From Ignelater luminosus (lineage: Eukaryota; Arthropoda; Insecta; Coleoptera; Elateridae), in the NCBI GenBank assembly GCA_011009095.1, contig VTPC01001864.1:124001-188000 (forward strand): a DNA stretch of 64,000 bases. The letters are read 5' to 3'. Numbering within the stretch: the first letter of the stretch is position 1; each line of letters opens with the position of its first letter. A model generated the notes under the pieces. That model was not told the DNA's origin. It did not search any database and was given only the letters and a program-made list of their open reading frames with translations. Below, one piece after another: positions 27,300 to 41,734 of the stretch. Both the position numbers and the translations under genes were made by a program.

Positions 27300-28100
27300 A
27301 TTTATGCAGATGACGGGCAGCACACGCAACTTTATCTATTTCTAGCGGTTCTGCGCGATATGCGGTGAACTCGTGTAAAATGATGAACCATAAATAGGAC
27401 AGCACGAGGTCGGCCATTTTGCATGAGAGCGTTACCTTTAGCTGTGTCACCGACATGCTTCTGGATATCCAAAACGTGACATGCTACGCTAACTAACCCA
27501 GCTATCCAAACAAGTCCTGTATTAAACTGAAGACCAAATCCTAATTTACGAAAGCCGTAGAGTAGAGAAACGTCTACACCTTAATTTATAACAGACAGCG
27601 GCAGTTGGGGGCCAGTTGGCTTTTGACTCCGTGCCTTTCATTAAGTGTTAATTTAGGCGAATAAATTAGTAATAAAATGGAAAAATGTGGAATGCTAACA
27701 ACGTTTAGCTTTAAAATAATAACAGATTTCTAAATATAAGCTCATAGCCGGTCCGGCCCGGCCCGTGTGTCGCTCAGAACAGGTAGACCCTGACATGGCA
27801 AAACCGCCTGTCCCTTCTCCCTTTAAAGTAAACCACTTAAAAAGAAGGTGCTGTTATTATAAACCTGAATAATCAACTATTGCTAACAGGTGTAACGGTA
27901 TTAAGTGCTCGCTCATTTAAAGGACAAAGAAAGGTCATCAACCGGATATTAAATTATCTATCGCCCATGAAAAGATTAATAAAATGCATTACGGTTTATT
28001 CATGTTCCTATCAATCCTAGTAGTTTGAACAACTTTCTCTTGTATAATTAATAAACATTTATGTATACTACGCACCGACAGAGAGACTTTATTTCTTATT
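27300..28100. other. GC-richer intron block
   Basis: Several short GC-rich stretches between the internal promoter patch and the exon at 28368, for example CGGTCCGGCCCGGCCC at about 27749 and GGCAGTTGGGGGCCAG at about 27600. A GGCCATTTTG site lies at 27412-27421 and is YY1-like on the minus strand. No open frame with good splice sites was found. Intronic regulatory sequence is the simplest reading. Confidence 0.3.
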
Positions 28101-28367
28101 TGTATTATTATGTATTAAGTAACAAATATTATTATTATTACCTTTCTTTTTTTATTCTGAAATATTTAATTTAAAATGTAACTTCAGCCAGGAGTTTAAT
28201 AATAAACGAAGTATATTCCCAGAATTATTCAACACAGCAATTGCAAAGTTGTTTACAAGTATCATGCAACATATCAAGGATCAGACTTTAAACATTGTCG
28301 CCTGGGTGATCCGAATGACGCAAAAGGTCGCAGGGAGGAAGAAACGAGGGGAAAACGGAAGACTTAC

Positions 28368-28456
28368 CGGTTGTTGATGCTGTGTCTGTAGAACGGCAGA
28401 TCGTGACCTCCGAGGGGTGATGCCAACATTCTCTCCCCGCATTATTGACTCCACCA
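28368..28456 (-). CDS. Kdm3: KDM3-family demethylase, internal exon 3 of those visible
   Basis: An 89-bp exon (two bases completing a split codon, then 29 codons, ending in phase 0). The acceptor reads TTTGTTGACAG and the donor CCG|GTAAGT, a consensus donor. The translation begins VVESIMRGENVGITPRRSRS and ends QTQHQQP. The motif RGENVGIT matches KGENIGIT of JMJD1C, and the basic PRRSRS stretch follows as in that family (SRRRSR). This is the last part of the visible protein that I can align with vertebrate relatives. After it the family becomes low-complexity and poorly conserved. An alternative frame across the same bases is open but does not fit the phases of the neighbouring exons. Confidence 0.88.
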
Positions 28457-31400
28457 CTGTCAACAAACAAGGCATTATTTAACATTATGTTTTATTTTCG
28501 TCATTTCAAGAATTTGCTGACATTTCTTTTCAAACTGAAAAATGCTTTTTTACTAGCAGTACAAAAGAAATATTTTTTGAATAAGTAATAACAAGTTAGC
28601 AATTGTGTAGAAGTATATACTTATTGTTAGACTAATATCAGTTTGAAAAGCAATGTCTGCTATTAAATAACATGATATAAATATATAAAAGTCTGTAGTA
28701 GGCAGGGGTTGGAACTATCCTATTGTATTATGTGTACAAATTAGAAATTGTGCCTTGGTATTATACAAATATGATTAGTTTAAACCGAATATATAAAGAT
28801 GACTATCGTCTAAAAAGCTAGAGTCGAGACTAAAAGTCAATTCAAGAAGGCTATGAAGACGATAGAATTAATGTTTACCTACCCCCAAAGATCGTTTCAA
28901 ATATTTCAAAAGAGGAATTAAAAGTTTTAGCTATGAACCGCCCTTTCGCAAACTTTCAGACTTCGGAACACATTTATTACAGGTGCTAATGAAATAAGTG
29001 TATGGTTCACAAAAACTGTTAATGAGTTAACCAAAAACTCTGAATTGGCAAAAACCATAATGGTCAGATATGTGGACAGCTATTACTTATCTTAAATTAA
29101 AAGTTAAAGTTAAAACCGGACCAAACGGTCAACAAAGATATCTACAGTTTACAGTTCTCGAAAGAAGTAATACTGGTAAACACCTTGCAAAAACCATAGA
29201 ATAATACAATGCAAAAGCAAGTAATGTATCATTCACTCTGTTCTCCAGACAAAGTGTCATCAAATATTCACTAATTCCGAAGCTTACAAAATCATCTAAC
29301 CGTAATAAGACATGTATGAACACAGTGTTAGTACATGTTTAATACATTCTTCTGCTAATGGCAGTAATTGTTAAGTTGAAGTGCTCACTATTGGTGGAAA
29401 AATGTAGTATAGTAAGCACAAAATTTTAATTCTATTTTCCATATTTGGTTGCAATATCATCACATACAGCATTGCTTCTAACTATTCAATTATTTTTGAT
29501 AATCCCCTCAAGATCTTATGCACATGTAGGTATAGGTTGCTTCTACAATAATTCTTGACATTAATTGGAGAGTTAGTTTATTTATTCTATGCATTGTCCA
29601 AACTCTAATCCCATAATAATCATTGTCTTAAGTTTGAATTAACGTTTAACACAAAATGGATTATATTTATATCTCATTTATGTTATTGCTATGGTACTTA
29701 CTTTCTATTGTGTCTTTGAATAAATCTTAATGGGAGATTTAAAAAATCTAGTAAATAGTTTATCAATACCCACCTACTTACATTAGCTTATCCTCTTTTT
29801 TGTATTACTTTATGGAAATTTAATGACAACTGATAAATATTTCCTACAAATAAATTAAATTCAGAACATCAAAAATAATTTAAATTTTCCTTGCATCACG
29901 GAAATAATAACAGCCAGTTTTGTTTATTGTTCCTGCCTATAATAGTGTTCACCATAAAAAACCAGTCGTACATGCATGACCCAGATTCCGCAAAATTAAA
30001 TATTTCATTAACTAAAATGCAAAATCTGCAATACACAAAATTTATTTTATATTCACTGAAAACTTTATTATTAATTCCGCTTTCATCATCATAACCGATA
30101 AACGAAATTTCACGTTTGTTCAGAAAATTGTCACTACTGATTAGAGGATTATCAATTCGTTGACAAGCCATAATATTATTATTAAAAGGTTTTTGGTAAC
30201 GTTACATTGTAGATATGGCTGTTTAAAAATTACTACATTCAAGTGATGATACAGAATAATCTGATTATCGATCTGCATTATTTTGCACGTACGCAAAAAT
30301 TTTTCCTCGAAATGGTTTAATGGTGATTGATTGACTAAACACAGATAAATATTATTAAATACATCAGTGTCAATTTTAATTTATTTATAAAACATTAACT
30401 TTTAGAAGTTGTTTTCTTGATCCACGTTAAACTTCCTAGATATAACGATCACTATAGCTAACATCTTTAGATGGATCAAAACCTACTGGTACATAGTATA
30501 TTATTTCCAGTCAGAGGTGATGATACCTTGGTACATATTCCTTACGTATACATATATGCTTTCAATCTACAAAACCTGCAGAAATTCTCTTACAAAACAA
30601 TTAGACAGTTTCAAAATTTAATAGAAAGACAGTGGTCAATCGAGCGTTTTATGTGCAACCCTAATCAATTTAATTGCATCTGCAAATCTAGTAATTCTAC
30701 AGGGTATTTTTCCACAGAGAAAACCAGGAGACACATTTAAAGACAATTCTAAAATTAAACTTGGCAATAGAATCATCACCGAACCCACAAACGGTAAACT
30801 ATTTAAATTCTCAGCTTATCCAAACCACGCTAGAATTTAAATAGAGAAGGTGGTAGGGCGAGTACAGTATACCATAGAAATCGAATGGCGAAATAATATA
30901 GTCATGTTCGTGACTGCCAACTATACTTTACATTCTCAATGTGAAATGAAACCAATGAAACTTACAACAAGCAAACAGATAATTTAAAAAGTAATGTCAA
31001 GTACTAACACAACAAAGTATAGTAAAAAAAACCTAAAGCATAAGAATAGACTCTTTTGACAAATGGAATAAATCTATTTCTTCCCAAATATTTGTTGCTT
31101 TGCAAATACACAACTTTAAAATTCGAATCTATTGGTAGTCGCACCAACACTGTTATAGAAGTCGGAAAAGAATATATGGAAATCGATATACATCTGGTTT
31201 CCGAATAATTTATACGTAATGAAGTCTCCACCTGAAGGGTTTTAAAGATCAATAAGAAACCACAAGAATCCGACGATCAACAAAGACCTTGAGGATCGCA
31301 AAACCTTAGCACTCTTCAATGACCAAAAGCTTGCAAAAACCTAAAATAGGCAAAACAAGTAAAGATCATTAAAGGGAGTCCACAAGCACATGAATGCTCA

Positions 31401-31911
31401 CAAAAACCAGATAGACAGATTGCGTTAATTAGCTTGTAGCATAAAAATATAGAGTGAAGCGGAATCCTTTATCTTTTTGTTCATTTTTTAAAACTTTTAA
31501 ACTTGAAGGAGACCCTTCAAGAGTCAATGAAGAATTACTACTTCCTCAAGAACTTCCAAAATTATAGCCTTGCCCGCTTGTACAATTTGAAATAAACATT
31601 TTCATATTCAGTAACTGATTTTCCATAGTAGATCAAAAGTTAAGTTGTAGTTCGCAACTTCTGAATCACCATTGTCAGTCAACCATTGATTATAATCAAT
31701 TATTAATAAGAGAGACCTTCTCAGCATGGTATACAAAAATGCATGCAAGTTTTCGGGAGGTCATAAAGAGATGGGTCAACGATCTTCGAAAGATTACATT
31801 TGTTAAGAATGTTTAAACGAACAAACAAGAATCTTGACTGCTCTTTTAAATGTGAAAAGAGAAAAGTTCTTAAATCTGAAGTTACGCTAACACTTACATA
31901 ATCCCTAAGTA

Positions 31912-31960
31912 AAGTTAAGTAGTGTTAAGCTATCACCAGAAGAATGGGTGACCGGAGAAT
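31912..31960 (+). repeat. 5S rRNA-like fragment (possible SINE remnant)
   Basis: AAGTTAAG, followed about 24 bases later by GAATGGGTGACCGG and GAAT, reproduces the order of the internal promoter elements of eukaryotic 5S rRNA genes (AAGTTAAGC in box A; GGATGGGTGACCG in box C). The upstream third of 5S rRNA and a matching 3' end are absent, so it is not a working 5S gene. It is either a 5S pseudogene fragment or the head of a 5S-derived (SINE3-type) retroposon. The downstream 50 bases (CAAGTCCACCTACC onward) show no match I recognise. Confidence 0.5.
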
Positions 31961-34900
31961 GCAAGTCCACCTACCTTGTCCGGACTACAGCACTATACCG
32001 AACGCTCTCTCATTTCTATAATATTAAACTCAATAATGCATTTGTAGAATATAAACTACTGATATTATAATGTGTTATATCTGATATAGAATTTGTGTTT
32101 GGAATAGTGGAATACAATTGTTGAGGAATAGGTTTTCTTGATACCCAATTTAGCAGATACTAGAGGAACAATCCAAGTCAGGAATTCTTGCCTTTGTAAG
32201 ATCTCTGATAAATTTAAAGGTTATGAATTTTTAAACTAATAAAAATTTAAGCATTCTGCACAACAAAAAAATTGACTTTTTAGTTTCGTGGTATATCCGC
32301 TGTTGGAGCGATCTTAGATATGAATGATTAAATATTACCAACTGCAGTATTTTCACGTCTATTCGGTACGTTTACAATTTTTGGCTTTTCTGACACGGCC
32401 TTCTTCACGTGTATGCAAAACAAACAGTTTAAGATTCTTCGTTCTTTTACAGTTTTGTACTTGTTTATTGTTAAAGAAAATTAAAAACTCATTGGACTTG
32501 CATGGACATGATTGAACTTCATCGGTCAGTAAGTAAATTAACTCTAAAAATCTGATGTGACTTGGCTGTATCGGTCAGCACATATTTTAATACGAGTCGA
32601 AGTAACCTTGGGCAATCTGTCGATCTAATGTTGAGAGAACAAGTGGTGTGTAGAGGTTGGAAGAGGCCAGTTTTCCCATGCAAAGAAAAAAGAACTACAG
32701 TAATGTGTTGAAATATCTGAAAAAACAGTAATTACTAGCGGGGAGAAATTAGTACAGCCACAAAATCGAAAAAGTGATTAAAATAAAAAATCAAATTATT
32801 GTAGGATTTTCAATTACAGATAGGTAGTTCTATGTACTTGCTTTGAATCTTGGCAACATTTATGTCATTTAAGCAAAATTTATAACCTCATAAATCTTCT
32901 CTATCTGTAGAACAACTTTAATATCTCTTTACGGAGATCTGGAATGTGGTATTCAATATTTAAGATGTTTGTATGGTAAATAAATAAAAGTCTTCTTTCT
33001 AAAACAATCCTTGAAAAATGGTATAACAATAGCTCTTTAATTATTTGCACTAATTATTGAATTATACAAAGGTGTTATTCAAAAGATGTTATTTTCCGCA
33101 AATATGGATATAATAACTGACCCACGCGGTAATTTCCTAAAGCATTCATTGTTTTTTGCTAGAATTACAAAACAAACTGATAACTGAAGCCTCCTTTACT
33201 AAAAATACTGCTAGAATTGTGTAACAAAATATTATTTATTATTAGACGGATTATTATATGATCCTCTCGAAAACTTTTAAAAAGTATAAGAAACAAGGAA
33301 TAAACAAGGAGAAATTAATCTTTTGATACTTCTTGTCAAAACTGTAATTTTCTATATCTATGCGGAGGCAGAGAACGATCGTCTAGAAACCATTAATTTT
33401 CAACCACTTATGAAAAGAAACGGCCGCCTTTAAAACAGGGTTGTAATATTGATTGAATTACTTGGGCAAGCTAAAACTGGCTTCTTTAGAATGTAATGTT
33501 ATCTTGAGCAAAATAAACGGCCAGCTCCGATAAGAATGCGAAAACAAATAAGTTGAAAAATTTCAAAAACACAATTTTTGCGCAATAGAAACAATTTGAT
33601 AGCAACGCTCACATATCACAATAAAGTGAACTATGTAAGTGCTACTTCTTCGATAATACAAATTCTGTCATATAATGGGATTAAATATTTACACTTAAAG
33701 CGTTGAATGTTGTTAAGGAATATGCATTTAGGATGAAGGCGTTAGTTGTCGGTGTACACTGTACCAAAACATAATTACCCGCATGCTGCTTTTATAAATT
33801 GCATTGTGCATACACCTACAATTAAAATTACTGCAATTGTCTACAATTCTAAACTATAACACGGATGCAAATTATTATTAATACTGTTATTATAGTAGTT
33901 ACTAACAGCAAACCAAGCGGAACGTAGAATCCGTGCTAGTGCTATTAGAGAGATAAGCAAAAACAACAACTAATTATTACCATAAAGTTAGGACATTAAC
34001 TCTATAAAGCGACTTAAAATAACTAAACGAATAGCTGCTTCTAGTTTAATTATAAAACTAATTTTATTCATATGCATTTTAAAATGAGCGAAGTTTATAA
34101 TCAAAACTTCAAGTCACGTGGAATTCTGTGAATTTTAAAACACATTAAGGGGAGTCGCCAAAATAAAAAGAGGCCAAACGCTCTTCTTTTCTTATTTTAC
34201 TTGGCATGTTGGACAAGGCGCCTGTTAAATTAAATGCATGTTAAATTCGAAGTGGTAAGAGGCGTGGCGAAATCTGATTAGACTGAAGAATTGGTATGTC
34301 GTAGAAATCAGTCTTGTGAAGTTAAAGTGTATAATAAGATGGCAATTATTTCTGCAGAATTAATTCTTTTACATTCTACTAAAACTCTTATTCTCAATTT
34401 CAGCGAGCTACTATTTACATGCCAAAAATACCAAAATGTGACTGATATAGACACACATACACACTAACCATTACAGTCACCAAAATATTTATCGATAAAG
34501 TGAGGTGCAATATAATATGCAAGTGGATGCAAACAATACCTATAGAATAAAGGCTATTAATGAAAAACGTCCACTTCAGTATTAACAATACTTATAGTCT
34601 TCTTGCAGCCAATAACCTTAATAAAATCTTAAATTTTTCGAATTAGAACAAAATAACCAGAAGTTGTTTCAGTAAGAATAAATATAAACAAGATTGATAT
34701 TTCATTTATTTTATTTATGTTTGTAACACCTCAAGAGTTCTTGAAATAAAATCTTGTACAAAACGCAAGAAAGCACTAGTTACGTAATACCACCAGAAAA
34801 ATCAAGTTTGTTGTTTTAAACCTCTTCTTTGATGAATAACTTTAATAAAGATAAGAGGAAATCCACTTTTGCTTAGACTTCTGACCAACGATACCAGGCG

Positions 34901-37030
34901 GCTTTTGAGATGCTCACAGTAATGGCATCTTAGATCTGAACCTACACTTGCGATGTAGTACATCGTATGAGTTTGTGTCCATTGAATCTTTCTGCCTTAA
35001 CATTCGTTTGCTTTCCATTTCGGCAACTAATTTCTATGGTAAAACTAATTTGAATTAATGGAAAGACCGCTTCCATTTGAAGAACGATTCCTTCAGCTTT
35101 CAAAAAAAAGATTATTGGTAGATTTCTAGATTTATTCTAGTATTTGGGAATGTACGTGATACTATAGATAATTCTACCACCAAAGACTGGAAAACAATTA
35201 AAACTTAAAACATACGGAAAAAACTTATCGGGAATATATTTAGCTACATATTGTTAAATTTCTCCAAACCTTTCTACATTCCTAATTCTTTCTATTGAAT
35301 AAGTTGTTTGATTTGATCCAAATATCCTATTACAAATTGTACTAAATTAGTCTACGGTCTGTTTTTCGTTATGACGCCTTTATCCGTTATATTTCACGAG
35401 TATACAGCTTGTTTCCTTATGGCGCTATGCGACTGGTGGGTATGTATAAAATACAACTTTAGAAACGTTTGTATAGTTATAACTAACAGTCGCATGTTGT
35501 AGAGATTTATAAGTATCTAGTACAAAAAACATTAACAATATACTGTTGGCTTTGTAATTGGCAGAAAGTATCTGTATACAACACAAAACCGTTATTATTG
35601 ACTCGGGTACAAAATATGTTTTTTATTGAGTTTTTGTATAATAACATTGTTATATTATGTCGATGTCTCCAGGGTTTTTATCTGACTCGTTTGAAAATTT
35701 GAATTAAAATTCATTGGCAGTTTCATTCCTAGTTATGAATATCATTAATTCGTAGATATTGATCATTCTCACTGACAATGAGCTTACAACCAAGATAGAC
35801 AACCAAAGCTCGAGTTAGATATGCAGTATCATAATTATTGTTGTTATTGTTATCCAGCAGTATGTTGTTTATACCTTTTACTGCGGTTGTATTACAACTT
35901 GCAAAATCTAATTCCCATTTCATATCTATTTAGGCCATTCGTTCACATTGAAGGTGGTTTTTTTTAAATGGCAATTAGGTCTAGTTTGTGAATGCCGTAT
36001 AACGATGAAATTACAAACTAAGCACACAGCGTTATCGTAAATATTTCTAAAAATTTAATTCACCGTTCATTTCTTAACTATGGTCATTTTTGCTATAGTA
36101 CCGAAGCGAATACATAAAAATCACGTGTGGTAGGAACCAAGGCTGACCACTGTATTTTGCTCTTACTAACCTCTTTGGTAACGGTAGCCCGGCAGAATAC
36201 TCATACGAGCAAATTTTGCAATCAGTGCACTGTTGCCCACCTCTGGTCTACGCATACGATCAACTAATAATTTTGTCGTTTTTTCGTTTAATATAGAACG
36301 AAGGCAAAAATAATGTTTAACGATAAATGCACTGCAAGAGCAGAAATCAAAGAACTATGAATAATTGAACTAAAATTGATCCCTTTTGGAAAGTATTTCC
36401 TAAGGGCAAAACCTGGCGAAACGTACGTTGGAGATGGGAAGTGGCATGAACGAATGGAGATATTTCAGTCATGCGTAGAACTATCACTTTCAAAAATTTA
36501 GAGAGTAAGAACCTAAATTTTACCAGCAAAGACAAATTATGATTAAAGTTTCAAGGTGATTCATCAACCAAGAATAGAAATTAGGGACAAAACTCGTTAA
36601 TGATCACGACTGAACTTTGCCAAGATGTGTATTCTGTTTCGGCTACGCCTCTACTATGAATACAACCAAGGCAGTAAATTTGTATTTTTGCCGTGGTAAT
36701 CTTTCCGCCGATTCTTTAAAATCAACAATTTTCATTGCAATGTTGTAACTGTATTTCTTAAATTTAAATCAATGTCACATCTCTAAATTAGATATAAGAG
36801 AAAGCAACAGTTGCGGACATAGTAGCAAAGATCCATGGGCATTTTCAGGATATACAGAAAGAGGTAGCATGGACAAATGATACAAGCAGTTATTAGCATG
36901 GAGACCATATGGGGATATTTGTCTGAATATCAATCTTAAATTAACAACTAGACTTAATTAGATAAGAATACAAACCTAAAAGAAATCTAAAAGAGTTCTG
37001 TACAGTCCAATGACGGATGTATAGCTAATT

Positions 37031-37076
37031 GAAAGAAGAAGAACAAGAAGAAACAGAACAAAAAGAAGAAGAAGGG
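37031..37076 (+). repeat. AAG-rich purine tract
   Basis: A 46-base, almost pure purine run made of imperfect GAA/AAG units with a few C interruptions. It is a degenerate microsatellite in the KDM3 intron. On the minus (gene) strand it reads as a CTT-rich pyrimidine tract. Confidence 0.7.
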
Positions 37077-40000
37077 TAGAGTAAGTAGATATTCTTTCTC
37101 GACTTTATTCGAAAAAACTTATACAAACTGTTCTGACGGACATGCCTCTATAAGTAAGTATTTGTTTTTGCCATCATTTCATTCTTGAGTATAGTAAAAT
37201 ACTTTTAAAATAATGTTTATGTATATCATAAATATTTGCACAACAACAAACACTTATACATTTCTCAGTAAAACAGGTTATTGTGGCAATTGTCAAGCAA
37301 TTAACATGAAATCCAAGATATTACTGTTTTCATTGAGATAATTATATTGATAAAACCATAATGATTATTTTTTAAGTAAGATAAGCTATTTGGATGATTC
37401 ACATAATCACACAATAGAATGTAATAATATACCTGTTGCGTTTTTTTTGATAAACTTCTTTCAACAAAAGTTGTACTTTCAAAGTCCAAAATGAGGACAG
37501 CAACGAACACGAAATGAACTGCGCTAGTGCATCTTCCTTTCTTTCTTACATATGAAAAAACCAGTTTTGCACTATAACTAATTGTTGTAAAAGTAACTCT
37601 GATTAGCCATTATCTTAATAATGTCCCTCATCTTTCAGAATATTTATGTTAGTTTATATTCCTTGCACATCTTTCACTATTTTAGTTTTTATCTCTAACA
37701 TTGAATTAACGGTTTCGAAATGTGCAAAAAACAGACTGCAAAATTTACAATTTAAATTTATAAGCAGGAAACTCTAAACAAGAATTAAAATCCGCAGTTT
37801 TTAAACAAACCAAGCCAATAAATAAGTATTTATCAGTATTATTTTTCCATTCATTACAGTTTCTAACGGATCGTTTGTGTTGGTATTTACCAAAATGGAA
37901 GGTAATTAGTGATTTATTTCATTTATTATACCAACAGCTGCATAAAATAACGGTTTATTCTTTACTATTATAGTAAACAATAATGTTAGTTTTTCACTGT
38001 TAGTTTTGAATTTTAAGCTTGAGAAACTTTATTCTTAAAAGAGTCTCCGCTCGGAAAGCTTACTTTTGATTTTTTAGTTTATTTCGTCTGTTGTTCTTAT
38101 TGTTGATACGCAAAAAGATAAGTCTCTGAAGTTTTTTAGCCGATTTACATATAAGTTCCCGTTCTTGATCTGCTCCTTTTTAAGTAAAGAAAATACTCTT
38201 TTGTGAAACACATATTATACATACATACGTTTGTATTATTAGGTCAAAGTAAAAGTATTTGAAATACGTTTCTCATCATTAGCGATACATGTTTTCGTAA
38301 AGTATATTCCGTATATTATTATGACAAGAAACACACAAATTAAAACCAAAAATACAATAACAAACCATGCGTAGTTTTCTCACCAATTAATATTTCAGGT
38401 TTATCTACTTTTAAAATTCGGTTCATGACCATTCAATATGTATTCATATTTTTGTAACGTCAATCTTGAATTTTCCCAGATATTAATTACGCTTCAAAAA
38501 CTTTTTGGTATTTATATTAGAATTCCAATGTTTATAGGTTCTAGTAAATTCATTGCCCTTCATCAACTATTGATAATGTAATTATCATAAACCTCGAAAC
38601 GCAATTACTATACAATAGAATGCTATAAATAGAGAAAAATATGTTTGTAATGGTCACACTAAAAGTGATATACACAACATTACATAAAATCAAGTTCAGG
38701 GTTTTGAAATGTCACACAATTGGTCTAAATTACCATGTCTGAACAATCGGTTAAAATTCCTGTGTATTTATATCGAAATTTTCCGCAAACCTCGATTCTA
38801 TATTAAGGTCAAAACTGTTGGGTAATCGGTGTTAGTAAATTCAGGAAAAGAGAGATAAAGCACCTGTAATGAGCGCGCCAGTCCAATGACTTCAGGCTAG
38901 TGCGACTAAAATAAACCAGAAACGGGCGAGCCCACATTAGCCCACTCCTGAAACAACATGACAAATACCGGACAGCCCACCCATATTTATTATTAATATA
39001 AAAATAACAACACACTCTCTATTTAAAATTGAATTTAACACAGACAAAAATAAACGGCGATCGAACGTAATCCAGCAAAAATTTGCCAACAGATTTTATT
39101 CTTGGAAAACTGCAGAGGTTATCCCGAGTGAAAGGTTAAATGGTTAACAACTCGACTGACAGCGATACCCTATTTGAACTGTGACCCAATTTATCATTTA
39201 TAATTATCAGTGTTAGACATATAAACACATACACAAATATCTATATTAATAATTACTACTATTAAACAATAACATAACAAAAATCCCTTTTTATTATGTA
39301 CGAGTTATGCTGTATACGTCACTCCACTGACTTATGAAAAAGCTTATTTAGAATGAAGCCTAAGATAAATTATCTTTTAATATAAAAAGGCATTCTCTAT
39401 TAATTCAAATGGATGAAAGGAAAGTTTTTAAAACAATTTAAAATATTCAAGCAACAGAATTAGAGAACACAGAAAGAGAATATAATTAAACGATGGTACA
39501 CAGTTATTAGTTTAAAAATATTTTTCAAAAATGACGTTTAAGTGCATTCATCCAAAAATGTTCTAATTATACGTATTACTTTTTTTATAACACTTTTTGG
39601 AAGTGTCCTACAATAAGATAAATTGTAAGAGGTTTGTATAATTTTATTGAATGATTGCTAGGTCTAGTAACATTTTCTTTGAACGTTAGGTGTACTATGT
39701 GCTTGTCACTCTGTATCTGCGTTATGTCTTAAAATAACATTTTAAAAAATCTGTATTATATATCCAATCACCAATCACACATTATTTTGTGTAAATATTC
39801 TCTAATTTTATAATTTAGGCTCGGGATGTGCGTTAATAAAATTAAAAATAACATCTGTAGATCATTGATATTGTAAGTTTACATGTTTTTTGATAAATTT
39901 AAATTCATTCTTTTAAATGCTTTCATTTTCAATTTTCTAACCTCGTTTCTTTCAATGATTTTTGTGATTTGATCATCATTAGTATAGTTTACTATGAAAA

Positions 40001-40253
40001 ATGTAGTTGCTGCATTTTGATGCAGCCAAAACCTAAGTCAAACATGTATCAACAAACTTTGTAAGTATTCGAAACTATTCACCTGATGCTCATTCATCTA
40101 TAGGTTGCTGCTTAGTCAGTACTGGTTTTACTCGTAAACATCTTATTTCCTAGTACCGCTTAGTCACCGCTTGTTTTACTCATAAACTTCTTCTTTTTAC
40201 CTCTTTTTGTCATATCATCATACATGATAGGTGTGGAGTGTGTATTCTCAATA

Positions 40254-40383
40254 GAGATGAAACCTTTCCGTGTTTAACAGGGTTGAAATGCGTATAAAAA
40301 ACGTTTTTTGATAAATAATTTCACAATATGTATGTATTTCCGGTCGCTGTCCAACCCTGTTAAACACGGAAAAGTTTCGTCTC
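40254..40383. mobile_element. TA-flanked MITE, 130 bp
   Basis: Two 32-bp terminal inverted repeats (40254-40285 and 40352-40383) differ at two positions. The ends read GAGATGAAAC and, inverted, GAGACGAAAC, and the arms continue to TTTAACAGGGTTG. Both sides carry TA (40252-40253 and 40384-40385), as expected for a Tc1/mariner-type nonautonomous element. There is no coding content. The 66-bp centre is AT-rich. The high arm identity suggests moderate age. Confidence 0.75.
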
Positions 40384-41649
40384 TAATTCCCAAATAGTAA
40401 TATTTACCAATAGTAGATTGGTGCATAGATAAATCAAGTACTTCAAAATAATTAGTTGTAAAACAAAAAGTTCATAAAATAATAAAAATGCCTGAAAACA
40501 ACTTTCTTCAAGATTAGCACCCACATATTATATTGCCTTTTTCTAAATTCTTATATTCACATTTCGAAGGCTAATCACCTTTGTCGGTAATTTCAACTTT
40601 GATAAATTCCTTTTACAAAAAACGTTGTGTTAGGAAAATTTCTAAGAGATGAAATAACCCACATACACCGAAATTTCTCTTTTATAAAACTCTCATTTAA
40701 TTACGTCGGATATTAAATTTGCGTTATACCCTTCATACTCATTTCCCAATTCTACGTTTTACCATAATTACACTTTTTGATTACATAAGCACGTGGGCAT
40801 ATTTAAATTACAAAAATAGACTCAATTTATTTTTTTACATCAAATGAGTCTTTATAATATTTTTGCTTTTACATTCTACACCCGATAAATATTTAGTAAC
40901 CTACAATTTCCTTTAATTTTTATTTCTTTATTGTACGGAAATACTTAATTTTTTCAAATAATAATAGACTGTTTAAACTACATTTTAATAGAAGTTTAAA
41001 CGTTATCACTTAAGATCATAATTGATGCGGAAAATACATTTTCAACAATAAAAAGTTTAACACTTATTCATTTTTCTATAGATCGATATCATCAAATTGG
41101 GAAATTAATCAAAAGATACGATTCATACTGAATTGGTTACGGACAAACATTCTCAATTGTCAGAAGCATAAACCACACACTAACAATGATAAATGAGCAA
41201 ACATTAAGTGAGACAAAAAACTATCAATTTAAAATAAAAATACTCCATAAATCAGTTCTCAATTGAAAGGTTGCCCTAAAAATTGTTTTTAAAGTATTGG
41301 ATGACCTAGTTCGTAAACTAGTAAAGTGAAGGTGAATATAGAAGATCTCAAAACTAGACACGTCGTGAAATTCGCCTCGGCAACAAAATGAAATAAACCA
41401 CATAACATTGTTTCAATGCCTAAATCGCTTGATGAATAATTTATGAAATGTAAATAAGACTGTATTTATGTATCTATTCATTGTGAGTGCGACGTCCTGC
41501 TGTAGGCAATCAGGACGAGTTCGCTTATTTACGCCTGAGCGCAGTTAACGCTTCCTCTTTCGCCCAGATAGTATTCGCTCTTATACCAAAACAGAAAACA
41601 CTTTCCAGAAGTAATTATAAATACCGTGCGTGTCAGTGACTTTACTTAC

Positions 41650-41734
41650 CGCCATCGCCAATAAGACGCATCTGCACCAAAGCGGGATCTTCATTATGCT
41701 CCTCTAAAACGGTGTCATCAGTTACTGTCAGGTC
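41650..41734 (-). CDS. Kdm3: KDM3-family demethylase, internal exon 2 of those visible
   Basis: An 85-bp exon (28 codons plus one base, entering in phase 0 and leaving in phase 1). The acceptor reads TTTTGTTACAG and the donor GGCG|GTAAGT. The translation starts DLTVTDDTVLEEHNEDP and runs on through ALVQMRLIGDG. This continues the N-terminal module of the previous exon and matches the JMJD1C stretch with the motif DPSMVQM. The last G joins the next exon to make a valine codon. The first codon follows directly on the phase-0 end of the previous exon, which supports the chain. It is the smallest exon seen and is flanked by introns of over 13 kb on both sides. Confidence 0.88.

Larger units (their letters stand above)
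28457..41649. other. KDM3 intron, 13.2 kb
   Basis: The intron between the exons at 28368 and 41650. Apart from the 5S-like fragment, the AAG-rich tract and the TA-flanked element listed separately, I see AT-rich sequence without a supportable gene. Open frames near 29891-30171, 30471-30740 and 31004-31252 are short and unrecognised, and stops break their surroundings. A moderately GC-rich stretch at 41490-41590 lies just 3' of the next exon's donor and shows no frame. Confidence 0.6.
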
